This document shows, in pieces, positions 1-13,400 of a DNA stretch of 64,000 nt. The stretch comes from Bathynomus jamesi (taxonomy: Eukaryota > Arthropoda > Malacostraca > Isopoda > Cirolanidae). The stretch spans positions 263,501 through 327,500 of the forward strand of contig JAJOZX010002582.1 of assembly GCA_023014485.1 (NCBI GenBank), written 5' to 3'. The position numbers and the translations under genes are program-made. Every line of letters starts with the position of its first letter. The stretch's first letter is position 1. The notes beneath the pieces are model-generated. The model did no database searches. It worked only from the letters and a program-made list of their open reading frames with translations, and had not been told where the DNA came from.

Positions 1-239
1 GAATAAATCAAAGAAAAAGGGGTAACTATTGTATTTTTAGCCAAAAAAACAAAACTTAAACCTCAACCGGGACATTGAGCGTCCACTTTTCAAGGCACGT
101 AACACGTCCGTTGCCCACGTCGGGCTAGCATCATGAAAAAGAAAAACTATGGTATTTGTTATTTACCATTACTTATTCGGACTATAGTGGATTTAATTTT
201 CCCAGAAGAGTTCCTTGTTCCATGCACGGTCTGTGTTTA

Positions 240-241
<2 letters not shown>

Positions 242-293
<52 letters not shown>
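242..293. repeat. (TA)n microsatellite
   Basis: A long run of TA dinucleotides flanks the MITE at 307. Confidence 0.9.
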
Positions 294-300
<7 letters not shown>

Positions 301-306
301 GGACTT

Positions 307-500
307 AGGGTTGCCAGATGTCCCGGTTTTCGGCCTCTTGTCCCGGCGTCAGCAAATATATATCATAAATATTCACTGCCTAAACAAATGCTTCTATTTT
401 ACATTCACGAACTATGTTTTTATTATAACTAACATATATATATATATATATATATAATTTTTATTGTCTCGGTCTGTCCGGTAAAAAATCTGGCAACCCT
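307..500. mobile_element. MITE with 13-bp perfect terminal inverted repeats
   Basis: AGGGTTGCCAGAT at 307-319 is the exact inverse of ATCTGGCAACCCT at 488-500. The interior is AT-rich with a TA run at 433-456. No clear target duplication; superfamily not assigned. Confidence 0.6.
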
Positions 501-506
501 GTATAG

Positions 507-1425
507 GGTGTATGTATGTATTTGTAGGCACTTTTAACTGAAGAAAGCCTGTTTTGTTTCCTTTTGAGAGGAGTCTTATTTTAGGAAAAACATTGATAAA
601 AGTAAAGTTCGTAAAAGTTTGTAAATCTTTCATAAACTCAATATTTCTTTAAAAATAGAAAGCTTATTTACAAATTCTTGTATCCAAACTTCATCAAGGT
701 TTAGGGGACTGTATCCAGTCTGATAATGGTAATTGTTGAAAACGGCGTAGCCTGTAGGAAGTACATGAAGGTTGCTTTAGGTTTACGAGGTAGACCCGAA
801 GAAGTATTATTTAACTGGGTAGACTTGGCCGAAGAAAAGGTGGCTAACCTTTTAGTTTGTGCGCTTCCTTTTCAGCATACGAAATTAGTTACGTAGGCCT
901 ACGGTTTTCCACGATTTAGAATTCTAGACGAAGAGTTTGTATTTTCACTTGAGGTGGGGGGGGGGGGGGGGAGCATTTTCCAAATGGGCTCCAAGTTGAA
1001 AATACCCCGCATTGCACCACTAATTTACCCATTTAGCGTACAATATTACCCCACTAAATTGAGTTATTAGCACGATGAAATAGATAGGTCTTTAGTAGGC
1101 CTATTATCGATGAAGTAATGGAATAGCTGCTATCGTAAGCCATTTAGATTATAAACAAGTGTTACAGGAACCCATGACTCGCGGAAGTTTTATCTTGTCC
1201 GTAAACTTATCACGAATTTTTGTTTCTTCACTCGCACAGGGGTCATCACTAGGCGGGAGGGGTCGGGATCTAGACCTGGTACATTATATGATACACTTAT
1301 CCAAAATGTGTGTGAATTCTCCAGAAATATTCCAACAGTATTCTTAATCACAGATTTAGCAAAGACTACGTTTTAGTACTGCAATTTCAAAGCTTAAAAA
1401 TTATTTCTAATAATTTTAGGACCCT
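507..1425. other. no gene seen
   Basis: AT-rich non-coding sequence with a poly-G run at 955-971. No ORF with protein-like composition and no recognised repeat. Confidence 0.5.
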
Positions 1426-1500
1426 ACCAGGATTCGAACCCAGCATTTCTTGAGTAAAAGGCGAGGGCGTTGACAATCACGCTACGACAAGGTAAGAGTT
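1426..1500 (-). repeat. tRNA-like SINE head
   Basis: On the minus strand, TAGCGTGATTGTCAACGCC resembles a Pol III A box and GGGTTCGAATCCTGG a B box with tRNA T-arm spacing. It lacks a normal cloverleaf, so I call it a SINE head or tRNA pseudogene. A related copy lies inverted at 2003-2076. Confidence 0.55.
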
Positions 1501-1565
1501 AGTACAACCTGGCATTTATTTCAACATCCGTGGGGAACACCCAATGATTTCGCGTCATAATAGAG

Positions 1566-1874
1566 CAGTGGTTTTTAACCTATTCTGGTTCAAGGCACTC
1601 CAGTGCCATCTGTCTTCTTTCCGGCACCCCTGAGGTTTTGCGTTTCCACTGTTCAATATCCAGTCTTTACCTCCCCCCCATCTCTACTCCTTCATTTCCA
1701 CGCAACTTGAAACTGATCCTACGTAGTTTCTTTATGGACGTAATAAATTGTAACCTTTTGTTTTTAATTTGAAATTTGCATAGGCCTACGTTGGGTAAAG
1801 TTTGAATTTTGAATTAGTTGTCTTTTTTTTTTATATACTTTTTTTGGTGAAATTTTTCTGATCGAGAAACGCTG
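1566..1874. mobile_element. hAT-type MITE
   Basis: It starts CAGTGGTTTTTAACC and ends GAGAAACGCTG, whose complement CAGCGTTTCTC pairs with it in the usual hAT terminal style. Flanking octamers match at only 5 of 8 positions. Confidence 0.5.
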
Positions 1875-2002
1875 CACTAGAAATTCCAATGAAATACTGC
1901 CATTACCTCTAGTGCACCGGGGTTTACTACAGAAAACGCCTCTGGATGTGAAAGCGTTGTGTTCCCTTGGGTGTTGAAGTATATGCAAGTTTTACTTACT
2001 AC

Positions 2003-2076
2003 TTTGTCGTAGCGTGATGGTCAGGCATTCGCCTTCTACCGTACTCAAGAAGTGCTGAATTCGAATTCTGCTGGTC
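2003..2076 (+). repeat. tRNA-like SINE head (inverted relative of 1426-1500)
   Basis: GTCGTAGCGTGATGGTCAGG (A box) and GAATTCGAATTCTGCTGG (B box region) match the copy at 1426-1500 in opposite orientation, and similarity continues upstream (GTTGAA..ATGC..TTTTACT). The pair flanks the hAT MITE at 1566-1874. Confidence 0.5.
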
Positions 2077-2091
2077 ACACACACACATTAT

Positions 2092-2095
2092 ATAT

Positions 2096-2137
<42 letters not shown>

Positions 2138-2164
2138 ATATATTATATATATATATATATATAT
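2092..2164. repeat. interrupted (TA)n microsatellite
   Basis: TA repeats with AAT/ATT interruptions. Confidence 0.9.
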
Positions 2165-2184
2165 AAAACCTTACCTTACAACCT

Positions 2185-2320
2185 TACAAAGGTTCCGCGC
2201 GATGATTTCTCATTTCGCGAAGGTCAAGCTTGTCGCCCCTCCTCTCGAGTTGGCCTGGTGAAGTAGTGAGTTGGATTCTTGCGCTCTCCACCGACTAGGT
2301 CGGCGACTCATGCCTTCAAA
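2185..2320 (-). mobile_element. LINE 3' end, 5'-truncated copy
   Basis: Reverse complement of the tail at 2985-3095 (shared GGTTCCGCGCGATGATT and CTCGAGTTGGCCTGGTGAA). Only the last 130 bp or so is present. Confidence 0.65.
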
Positions 2321-2424
2321 CAGTTCACTCGTAATAGAGAATAAATAAAGAATTAATAGTAAAATGATTAGGGATAACATAAATAAATGACAATTTAATG
2401 ACCCAATATACTGTATATATGAAT

Positions 2425-3091
2425 AACAGGGCAGATGTTGAGAACTTTTAAACGAAGGGATAGGAATGTAATGATTCCTCTACTGAAAACACTGATCATA
2501 CCCAAATTGAAATACTGCTAGGTCCTAACATTCCCATATAAAAAAGAAGACATTAGACAGCTAGAAGGGATTCAGAGAAACTTCACAGCCAAGATGAAGG
2601 GGTGCAAAGAACTAAATTACTGGGAAAGGTTACGCGAACTAAATTTATATTCACTGGAAAGGAGAAGAGAGAGAGAGAGACCATTATTTACACTTGGAAA
2701 TACTGGAGAAACTAGTCCCTAATCTTACTCTGAACCCCGTAACTCCCCAAACAACGGTGGAAACTAAAAAAGGAAGACAGTGTCGTGTTCCCAAATTAAA
2801 GGCGAGACAGGGAACATCCTTAACCTTGAAAGAAAATAGTTTTGTTATGAAAGGACCAAAACTGTTTAATCAGCTGCCCAAAGACCTAAGGAACGCGAAT
2901 GGTGTTGCAGTAGACATCTTCAAAAGAAGATTGGACGCCTGGCTCAGAACAATCCCCGATGAGCCTGGCGTACCTGGCTATGTGAGGCGGAGAGTACAAG
3001 AAACCAACTCGCTATTTCACCAGGCCAACTCGAGAGGAGGGGCGACAAGCTTCACCTTCGTGAAATGAAGAATCATCACGCGGAACCTTTG

Positions 3092-3095
<4 letters not shown>
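2425..3095 (+). mobile_element. LINE (CR1/Jockey-like) 3' part of RT ORF
   Basis: Reading frames give IPLLKTLIIPKLKYC, QLEGIQRNFTAKMKG, ELNYWERLRELNLYSLERRR, then LFNQLPKDLRN and FKRRLDAWLRTIPDEPGVPG, the standard C-terminus after the reverse transcriptase. A stop and frame change near 2520-2700 show it is dead. The last ORF (2694-3068) is the longest intact part. Confidence 0.75.

Positions 3096-3123
<28 letters not shown>
3092..3123. repeat. (CA)n microsatellite at LINE tail
   Basis: CA repeats directly after the LINE 3' end. Confidence 0.9.
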
Positions 3124-3127
<4 letters not shown>

Positions 3128-4231
3128 ACTTGACCGCGATGCAGTGATTGAAATATGGGTAAGCGGAGTTTCATTGGGATGGGACACCTGATCTCTTTGG
3201 TTCACAATTGAATAATTTTATATAAATACAAATGCAGACATTAAATGTAAAAGCTGTCAGGTAACGGCTAAACATAATCTAAATTGTAAACTTCAGTATG
3301 CATTATCATTCCCAGTTCTGATTCCAGTAACTGCTAAATTTGGCCTTTAGGGTACGGTGCCCGAAATACGCTATCGGGTTTTATGGCCTCTAGGAAATGT
3401 CTGTCGGTAGGATCTGATACGGTATTGAGTTTATTACATAAACGTTTGGCGAAATAAAAAGAGTGCAATTTTGGGATAGTTTTGAACAAAAAATAAAAAC
3501 TAGTTAGTCGCCCAAATCATTTTATAAAAGTACCGTAATGCGTATGTAGCCTTATTTTGTTACTCGAAAGTTTCGTGTGTTGAGGTTATCTTAATTGAAC
3601 TATATTCATAATAAAATAAATGTACCAATTAAATTTAAATTAAATTACAATATATAATTTAAAGTTTGCATCTTATGGGTGTAGCCGATAGGGCAATATA
3701 CCCTTCTCCACTGTACACGCTAAGCTAAATAGGGAACCACGATGAAAGGCTAGGGTTGACTCGGTTGTTTAAAACGGCGTGAATGCAAATTACCTTTTAT
3801 GTTGGAATTAAAATTTAGAAATGTATCGTTTAGTTGGAGGGTAGTGTGATTAAAATAGAGTTTTAGATCCCAAATAATGAACTAATAATATTCCTATTTG
3901 TATATTTGGGTTAGGTATAATTGTTGAAACGCGAAGGAACTGCATTACCTATGTATGCCCTAGGGCCTAGGCACTGCCCCAATTTTGTTTTCTTATATAT
4001 ATTCTTTTAATAGTAATTAATAATAAGAGAGAGAGAATTATTCCACCGTGCAACTTTACAGAGGCTTAAGCCACGTTGCTTAAAAGATAACGGCGTATTC
4101 TATTCGCGTAACACCCCTCCTTCCGGGCAAAGCGAGGCACCATGTAGTTATGGAGGTTTGGGACATGATCGCGGTGCTTTATTTTTAATCCGAGTAGAGA
4201 CTTTTCCAATAAATGCTTTCTTTCATTTCAG
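3124..4231. other. no gene seen; upstream of first recognised sdt exon
   Basis: AT-rich sequence; no exon supported. Probably intron of sdt. Confidence 0.5.
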
Positions 4232-4462
4232 TTCACGGAAATCCGGGGGCAGCGGTAGCTCAAGCGGGGGCACCGCCCCTTCGAGACCCCTGACGTCGAG
4301 GGGGTCTTCTAGTTACCCCGATCGGGGACTCGAGGGAGAGGTTGACGGGGGCGGAGATCCCCGGGAGAGTATGATCTCGATGGTGGAGTTTGACCCAGCT
4401 AATAAGGAGATGGCGGTCGACGTGCCAGATACCTTCGTCGGTAGAACCAAAACGCCTCCGAG
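4232..4462 (+). CDS. sdt: sdt exon with Par6-binding motif (first recognisable exon)
   Basis: The acceptor is a pyrimidine-rich stretch ending in CAG at 4229-4231, the donor is AG|GTACGT at 4463. It encodes a Gly/Ser-rich, probably disordered stretch followed by [19 protein letters not shown] and RTKTPPRY. The EMAVD core is the conserved region of PALS1/Stardust that the Par6 PDZ domain binds as an internal ligand. The last codon (Arg) is split, with two bases here and one in the exon at 16255, and the junction reads PPRYPPPKP, which supports the join across an 11.8-kb intron. An ATG at 4158 in the same frame lies upstream of the acceptor and would read through the polypyrimidine tract, so I do not use it as a start. 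Base composition is GC-rich compared with the flanks. Confidence 0.9.
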
Positions 4463-7400
4463 GTACGTACGCTTTACGGAGTATCGTAAGCGTGATTTAA
4501 TACGCGAATGTGTCAGTCAGCGGGAGAAGTAATGAAATAGGCTAGCCCCGCTTCGTGTGAAGTGGCGGAAAGTGCCGTAAATAGGATTACGAAGTATTAC
4601 TGTACTAGTTTAGCTTATTTCTCGTGAAATAGCTCCAACAAAAAAGTCTTCACTTTTTAATGTTTCGGTATCAAATATATTATTTTCCCGAGACGTGCCC
4701 TTTTTTCAAAACAAAAATAATGAAAATAATAATGAGTGGAGATTTTTTTCTAAAAGAAAGAATAGATTTTGTATATTAGTTTTACGAAATGGAATAAATC
4801 AAGTTAGCGTATAAAAGAACGGGTTATATTTTGTTTAATTCTATTACATCCAATGTACAAAATTCTGAATGTGGGGACCGCCGCATACTGACCCCAAAAA
4901 GGAAAATAAAAATCAAATGTAGGAAGCCTATTCCAGTGACCGAATCGTGCCTATCATTGTAACAACACCAACAACGAGAAATATTTTAAGAAATGTAAAT
5001 AAATCGCCGCGTGGTATTTCCTGTTCATTGGAAAGATTATTATAAGTAGCCTAATCGCATATTGAGATATACTGTAACTGTTTTCTCTAATATAATTAGC
5101 TTTGATTTATGAAAGAGCGTTTAAACGTAGGTATTTATTACGTTGTTCAACCATGCACAATAGGCCTAGGCCTATGTGAAATTTATCTTCGTATGAAAGT
5201 GTTCCCTTTAACCTCGAAAGATTCACTGAAGATAGACCGTAATTAATGTTGGAGCATTTCCGATTTGTCAAGAATTGACCGTGTGTAAATATATGAATTT
5301 TTACGGCATCATAGAAGAAACCCACTCTTGTACGCGAGATTCACCCCCCCAATCACCAGCTATGAAGTTAGGATCTAAGATGCACTCAGTTCGTGTATAC
5401 GCGCAGTATTACCCTGGGAGAATAATTAATTATTCAGGTTTAGGCCTACCTTGAATTAATGAAGTCCGTCATAGAAACTATTTGTTTATCATGCAAATCG
5501 GTGAATGTTTATTACTTTGTATTCAAAATACGTAATATAGCTTTAGTCTGTTCGCGTAAATTGATTACGAAACATAGGTACCGCGAGGCTCAGTCTCGAG
5601 TCCACTCTAATTTTTATTGTACATAAATTATCATTCGTCCTCTTCAGATATACTGTACGTAACTTCATAATTTTGCGGGTGACACGAGTGTCTTTCTCTC
5701 GCAAAGTTTTAGTATGTAAAACGTACATTTACTAAAGTTGTAAACCGGCTGCCCTTCAACAGACCTTTTTTTATGCCAAGAAAACAAATTTCACGATTTT
5801 TAGCAACGATGAAAATGTACATTTTGATGAATTGAATATCGAATCAGTTGCCTTAAAAGAACGTACACAGGGTTGACAGAAGTAAATGGACACCATTTTT
5901 TTTTCTATAGTGTTTGATACGTTGATAAATGTCAGTACATAACAATATACTTATTGAATCAGCCTGTTAAGAATCGTATTGCTTTCCCATTTGCATTATG
6001 TAAAGCTGAAACACGTTCTGGCGTTCCATTGATGAGTTTTGCCATTCGTTTTTGAGGGCAATCATCGTGGTTTGTATTTACTTTTGTCAACCCTCCGTAA
6101 AGTAATATAATATTTAATAAGGGTTTTTACGATGGAAAATCCACAAAAATTATACGAAGATTTCTCGGAACGATACTGTATTATTTTATTTAAACGTATA
6201 GTCCCCAAACGCATCTTTATTAAATTTGCGCGAAACTCTTACTTTCTTCCTTACGTAAACGAGCAGTGAGCCTATTAACTTATGTTGATTGTCTTTATCT
6301 ATTTTTGTTTTTTCCCTTCTACTCAAGATGGAGAGTTTTTTTTTCTTCCGGGGTTAAACCTTAACCCTAGGGATTTTTTAGTTACAGCCTAGTACTAGGC
6401 GTAAGATAGAGGTGCTGTATCGTAATATCTCCCCTACAACTTCTCCAGATGTCACACTTATGGGCAGTTGTTTCAGGAACTCCACTGTGGATTTCTTTAC
6501 TGCCCCTGTTGCCCCCCACTACTATTGGGATGATCTCAGGTTCCACATTCCACATTCTCCTTATTTCGTGTTTGAGTCTCTGGTATTTTAAGACCTTTTC
6601 CCTTTCATAGTTCGCCACATTCCAGTCTGCTGGGACTCCTACTTCCACCAAAAGGCACTTGTTTCCCTTCTTCTCTCTTTCTCAACTATGTCTGGTCTGC
6701 ATCCTGATACCCTGATGTCAGTTGGTATCTCGTGATCGTATAGGAGCAGCACTTTGTCATTGTCTTCTATTCCTTGTGGAATATGTTCCCAGTGTTTTTC
6801 TGTTTCTAGCCTTATTTCATATTCTTACACAGCTTGAAGTGGATTAGCTTGCAGACTGCATTGTGTCTGTCTGTGTAGTTTCCTCTGTGCAGGAGTGTTT
6901 CACACCCCGATAGTATGTGACTCAGTCTCTGGACTCTTTGAACACAATCTGCACATCTCACTTTCATTTCTGCCCTCAATATTCCTTTTGAACCAGTTTG
7001 TTCGTAGTGCCTGGTCTTGCGCTGCCCATCACCAGCCGTTCATCTTCTGGTCTCAGTGCCCCTCTTACCAGGAACTCCACGGTTTTATCCCTTTCTATGT
7101 ATGCTCTGTTCAGCACGTCCTTTTTGTATACTTTGCTGAACTTGTGCTCTTCCCAGTTCTCCTTTTCTTCTGATCTTTTCTTGTTATACCTTCTTTTGAT
7201 GGTGCTTATCTTTTCCATGAGAGGTTTATTTGCAATGTCTCCAAGCTGTTCAGGTCCTATGCCAGCATCCACTAGATAATCATTTGCCTTTTTTGAGAGT
7301 GATGTTGTTTGAGGCTTTTCACGTTCATGGTCTCTTACAAATCTGACTAGCCTCCCTTCTCCTTCCTTTATGTACTGTGCTAATCCTATTGTTGTGGCTT

Positions 7401-10400
7401 TGTGCACTTGGTCAATTAGCGCAAGCCCTAATCCACCGACCCTCCTTGGCAGGTATAACCTTGGTGTGCATTGGTTTTTATATATGATCTTATGCGCATG
7501 GAGCAATTTTCTGGTGATCGTATCCAGTTTGTTGATTTCTTGCTGGGTCCAGTTGATTATGCTAAAACTGTATGACAGTACAGGTACCGCCAGTATGTTT
7601 ATGGATAGGATCTATTCTTACTGTTTAGGTGAGATTTTAGGATTAGCTTTATCCTTTTTGAATATTCTTTCCGCAGTCTTTCCTTCATGATGTCATTCTC
7701 CATCTTTCAGATTCCTCCATCCCCAGATATTTATATGTAGCCTCTTGCTCTAGTTCTTCTATCACGATATTGTCCACCCTGATGTTTTCTGATTCGCACC
7801 TTTTGCCTTTCTTTAGTGTGACAGTGGCACATTTCTCAAGACCAAACCTCATCTGGATGTCATCTGAGAACTTTTTGACCTCCCTGACCTCTTCTGTTAG
7901 TTCACTTTTGTTTGGGGCATATAGTTTTAGGTCATCCATATAAAATAGGCGAGATATTTTTGGGCTATTCTTTTCCCTTGGTCTCATTACGTAGCCTTTG
8001 TTTAGGTTGTTTATTAGTTGGCTGAGTGGGTTTAGCGCCAGTACAAACAAAAGAGGGGATATTGAATCACCCTGTTAGATCCCTCTCTTGATTCTCACAT
8101 TGTTCACCTCTAAAGTTCCCTTACTGTGATGGAGAGTTAGGTCTGTTTCCCATCGTGTCATAGCTGTTTCTAAGAAGATCCTGATGGTAGGGTGGATCTT
8201 GTATAGTCTCAATACTTCCTTCACCCAGGAGTGGGGTACACTGTCATATGCCTTTTTGTAGTCAATCCATGCCATGCTTAGGTTTCTCTGTTTCTTTCTG
8301 CTGTTCTCCAATATAGCCCTGTTGATTAACAGCTGGTCTTTTGTCCCATATGTTTTTCTGCTGCATCCTTTTTGTTCTGGGCTTATGTTGTTGTTTTCTT
8401 CTGCATGGCTGTAGATCCTGTTAGTATTTTGTAGATTGTTGGCAAGCACGTTATTGGTCTATATTTACTTGGATTCTGGGTTTCATGGGACTTCGGTAGT
8501 AATGTTGTCAACCATTCTGGTGCTTCTTCTTCTGCTGTTACTATCTTGTTGAAGCACCTTGTTAGTTTTCCATTTAGTGATGTTAGCTTTTTCAACCAGA
8601 AGTTCTTAATCATGTCTGGGCCTGGTGTTTTGCAGTTGCTGTTTTTTTAAAATTTTCTCCTCGACTTCTTTCACGGTTATTCTGTCCATGTCCATCTCTG
8701 AGATGTTTCTCACCTTTTCGCTGTTGTAAAGGCTCCCAATCCATTCTGCACCATCATTATGGTTGACTTCGTTCTCGTAGATGTTCTTCCAGAAATGCTC
8801 CACTTTTTCTTTTTCAGGTGGTCTTTCTACGTTTATCTGGGTATTCTTTAGCTCTCTAAATAGTTTTGTTGGGTTGTCTTCAAACATCTCATTTTGTTTC
8901 TTTTCTCTATCCAAGCGTATGTATCTTGCCAATCTTTTTGCCTTTGCCGACAGGTCTAGCTTTTTCCTGGCAATGCTTTGTCTGATCTTTCTTTCATTGT
9001 CCAGTCTTTCTCTTTGGATTAATACATTTACTTTCCTCCTTCCCAGTTCAGATCTTATTTCCCCCCCTCATATGGGTAGTTAGCATTGAGATCTCCTTCC
9101 TGAGGTTACATACTCTGCTCTCTAGTCTTTGCTGCCACCTTGGCTTCCTCTCATTTCCATTCTTTCCCGGTTATCCTGCTTGCTTGGTTTTACTCCTGCC
9201 ATCTCTGTTACGCTGACTGCTGTTGCATAATACAACCTGTTTAATTCTGTGAGGTTACTCTCCTGGGGTGTTATTGCAGGCAGTACCTTGTTTGCTATCT
9301 ATATATTTTCTGACCTTATAGGTGTTCCTCAGCTTGGGCAATGGTCTTCTGTGGTTCAGTTCCTGGTGTACATCTTCTTCTCTGTGGATGAGGATCCTCC
9401 TTTTCATCTCCTTCTCTTCCTCACTCTCCTCTTCTACCTCTTCCACACTATTTATATATGTTCGTACGAATGCATTTTTAAAAAGAGTTCAAACTATTGA
9501 GTATTGAATATGTTTGATACCCAATCATGGAAAAGTGAAGCCGTGTCATGAGGTTATATTACGACCAATTTTTTTTTTTTTTTTTACTCTAGCTGCCAGA
9601 AACTGTAGTCTAGGCACTCTAGCCGATTACGGAATTATCTCTAGTTGCTGCTGCCTCTGATACGTAAATTAAGGATAGAGTCTGGCGCAGATCCTTAATT
9701 TCCAAACTGTCCTCCTTCGGTTTCTATCCTTCTATCCGTGCCATCATCATCATCGATTTCCTTTCTGGCCGATCTGTAGCCGCGGTTGTAGATGGCCACC
9801 ATTCTTCTCCCGAAGCTGTTAATAGTGGCGTTCCTCGAGGCTCCGTCTCGCCACGCACTCTCTTCCTTTTATTTATCAGTGATTTTTCAAGTCGCACTTC
9901 CCGCTTTATCCACTCCTCCGCCGATGATCCACCATTCATTTCTCCGTTCCCTTCGCGAAGTGTCACTCTCAACAGTCGCTCAGTGTTTCGCGTGAGACTG
10001 TTATGGCGTACCTGACCTCCGATCTCTATCTTTGATTGAGGCGAAGAAACCACAGTTCCTTCATCCGTCTACTCGCCACAATCTTCCGCGTGACTGTCTC
10101 CATATTTTCGACAATACGCGACTCAATCCTTCCTTTTCTCTTGATCTTTCTCGGAAAGATCACGTATACAGTACCGTACTTTCTTTCTAAAACGGTTTTT
10201 AGAAGGTTAGATGCGCTGTACCGGCTCCGCAGTTTCTTCACCCCTACTCGGTTGTTGTGTCTGTACGGGGATCTTGTCCGCCCCCTGTATGAAGTACGCT
10301 TCTCGCGTATCGGGTGGCTCAACCCACGGAGCTCTATTAAATTGGGTGGAATCGAAGACTTTTCGCCTCGACAATTCTTCGTCTCTTACTGACTGTCTTC

Positions 10401-13400
10401 AATCCCTCCCTCTTCGCCGCAGTGTTGCTTCACTCTCTCTTTACTATTGCTATTATAATGGACACTGCTTTTCCGAACACTAACTGCATGCCGCCTCCTT
10501 TAAGCGGGGTTGGCAAAAACCCAACTGGTTTTTTGCTGGGTTTTTGCCAACCCTGCCTTTAAGGAGAGTTTGCAGTATCAAACTTTCGACACATTCTCAA
10601 CCTTTCATCTACTCAACCGGTCAACTCTGGAATAACCTTTCTCAATTCATCTTTCCCTTTTCCTCTAAGTATTTAAACGCAGTGTATCCAAGCATCTCGA
10701 AAACCTTGGACCTTGATTTCGGCTCTCACCTCCATCTATGAGGGGAACATTTTTGCGGACGTTCGCCCCCTTGCCCCCTCCCACCTTCATTTAAAAAAAA
10801 AAAAAAAATGGCCGATTATCGCTTTACGAAGTAGAGAGAAAGATGTGATAGCGAAGATGAAAATAGTCTTTCAAAAGACACACGCGGATGCTTTTTTCTT
10901 TTCAGTAAGCTCGGATGTTTTGTTTTCCCATATAAATGGAGGGTGTCTAATGCAAAACGTGGCCATCCGTAACTCGTTTGAATATAATAGAACGATTAAA
11001 ATTCTCTTTCCGTCTGAATATTAAAATGTGATACACTTCAAAATATGTTACCGGTAATAGGTTCCATAATATATACAGTATACATATACATTGCTTATTC
11101 CCTCGTCAAGTTCAGATGTTGCGGGACTTTCATTTTTTCTATGACTATGGATATGATTTCGCTAGGTTTAGTGAAGTAAAAAAATACATGAAGGACAGGT
11201 ACGATAATAGAATTTAAAAAGCGGTCACAGCTTCCTGCTCGGTAGTTGTATTATCCGTAATAACCAAACAATCCGTTTCCTGCTTGGCGTATCCCAACCC
11301 TCCCTACATTAATATATTTAATGGGACATGGTTAAATATTTTACTCTGACAAAATTCGTTTCCTGCGAGGACCTCGACAATGTAGTAGGGAGTTAAGTTT
11401 GCATCCTTCCCGCGCGTAAAATGACTAAAATGCGAGGCCGTCTAATGATGGATATTTTTACGTGGTTTTCAAATTTGGTAATCCTTTATTATTCGCAATT
11501 CCATCGTACACCCGAAGCAGTTTTACTCGGCAGCTCAATGGTCCCCAACCACCTTTTTTCGGTCGCGAGCCCACTTTCCAGATTCAAAACCATATGTTGA
11601 CCCTTCAATTATCAGACTTACTCGTACATTGTGTAATTATAATTTTAAACGTGCAAAGTAGAATACTAAAAACTTAAGACCGTGTCGAGAAGGTCCATGT
11701 TCAAATTTTTTTTTGTTTATGGGGTATATGTGAAATTAAGAAAATAAAATTGATTTGTATTTACCATTGACATCATGATAGTTTTGAGGTTAAGAAAAAT
11801 CTAGGTATCTTTATTTTCAACAACAGTGTGTCCATAAATTATCTTTAAATATTCATTTAAATTTAATTCAATACGCGAAGATAATTTATGGCTACCTCTC
11901 GCATTTTAAAATACAACACGCGAATAAGTAATGATATTAGTAATAGGAACAGCACCGAACATTCTCTAATAATAGTTTGATTCCAAACGGAGCTCATCCA
12001 AAATTTTTAGAACTTTCTCGGCAGTTCAGCCACCGACCGAACATTTTGTAAAAACATTTAATACTAAATTAGCGTTTTGTTATAAGTAAGGATTTAAGTT
12101 CGAAATTTTTAACGAGAGTATTTTAAAATTTTGTTTTTACTGACGTAGCGAGCGACAGAAAAAGGCGTTGCCAGCCACGGGTTGGGGATCATTGCTGTAG
12201 AGAAACGGGATTTCTTTACGATCCTCTTACCCGAAGAATGAATTGATACATCCTGCTGTTTTTATTATTTAGTTGGTTTTATTTTATATTTGTAGAGCTG
12301 GGGAGAAATTCATTCTTAGTTTATAGGCCAAAAAATTTTTAAGAACGCGGCACATCGTTTTACCTGCCGAAGAGTTTAGGCCATTTTGAGAACCGGGAAG
12401 CCGAGACGTTCGTTATCCATGATTTTAAAATAATTAAGGTAATTCTTGTAGTGTCATTCCAAACATGAATTTCCAGCCGGTTTTTGTACAGTAACGAGCC
12501 AGGGTTTTTTTTTTTTATAGATTTTATTGTCACAGTTGAGAGGTGGATGGAGGTTCGGTGTTTGGTTAGAAAAGGTGCGCGTTAAATTTATGAGCGAAAG
12601 ACTACTTCGTGGCCATATTGCAACGCCGCTTTCCGTTCGATCAGCGAGGTTAAATGACGTTGAGTCTGTTCAATATAGTTGGATGGGTGATCGTCTTCCG
12701 CGTTCGGGTGATGTAGCGACCCCGTAGATGGCTTGGATACCCCGCGTAAGAACGTAGGTTCCCTCCGTCACGTGACCCCTTTGCCGTTGCGAAGGAGGTT
12801 AAACAATACCAAACATTGTTAGTAGTGTTCATGAGGAAATTGTTCTTTGTCATCATAAACCAAGGAGTTGAAAACTACCCAACGATGCTGTAACGTTTCG
12901 GTACATTGCGTTACTGATCAACGATAAAAAAAATCTTTCCCTTTCGTATCCCGAACACGACAATCTAATTATTGGATTGCATTGTCAGTGTTTTAAGAAG
13001 CTCGCTTCCCACTCAATGTTATTTTTATTCCCATCCGTGGTAAAGGCGCCAAATGGGAATACTTATAATACTTCCGAACTTAATTTAACCAAACCTGGAC
13101 CAAAGTGGGAAAGCCGTGGATAAGAATGGGAATGACGTTAAGTTGGAGTAAACCTTTTAAGAAGCCTCAAACATAGGCTGATATTTGATAGGCAACATTC
13201 GAATCCCATATTGTATCACCACAACGAAGTGGACTGATAGTTGTCAGGCGGCCCCGCCGAGAGTCGAACCTTGGACCTTCACGTTCCGTGTTTACAAGAT
13301 TGTAACCCGGTAATTAAAACGGGGATCGAAGAGATCGATAAATTCCGCAATGGATTGTGTATTGCAGTGCTTTCTATTTAAAAATTTTCAACAACTCTAA

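Noticed and set aside
1426..1500. Functional tRNA gene
   Set aside because: B-box present but no full cloverleaf can be drawn; same for 13244, 16590, 18457 and 49540. A tRNAscan-type search would settle it.
4158..4231. ATG at 4158 as start of sdt
   Set aside because: The stretch from 4158 to 4231 ends in a clear polypyrimidine tract and AG acceptor; the upstream codons do not look like protein.
6895..9507. Several plus-strand ORFs of 60-110 codons
   Set aside because: They are antisense shadows of the R2-like LINE on the minus strand.
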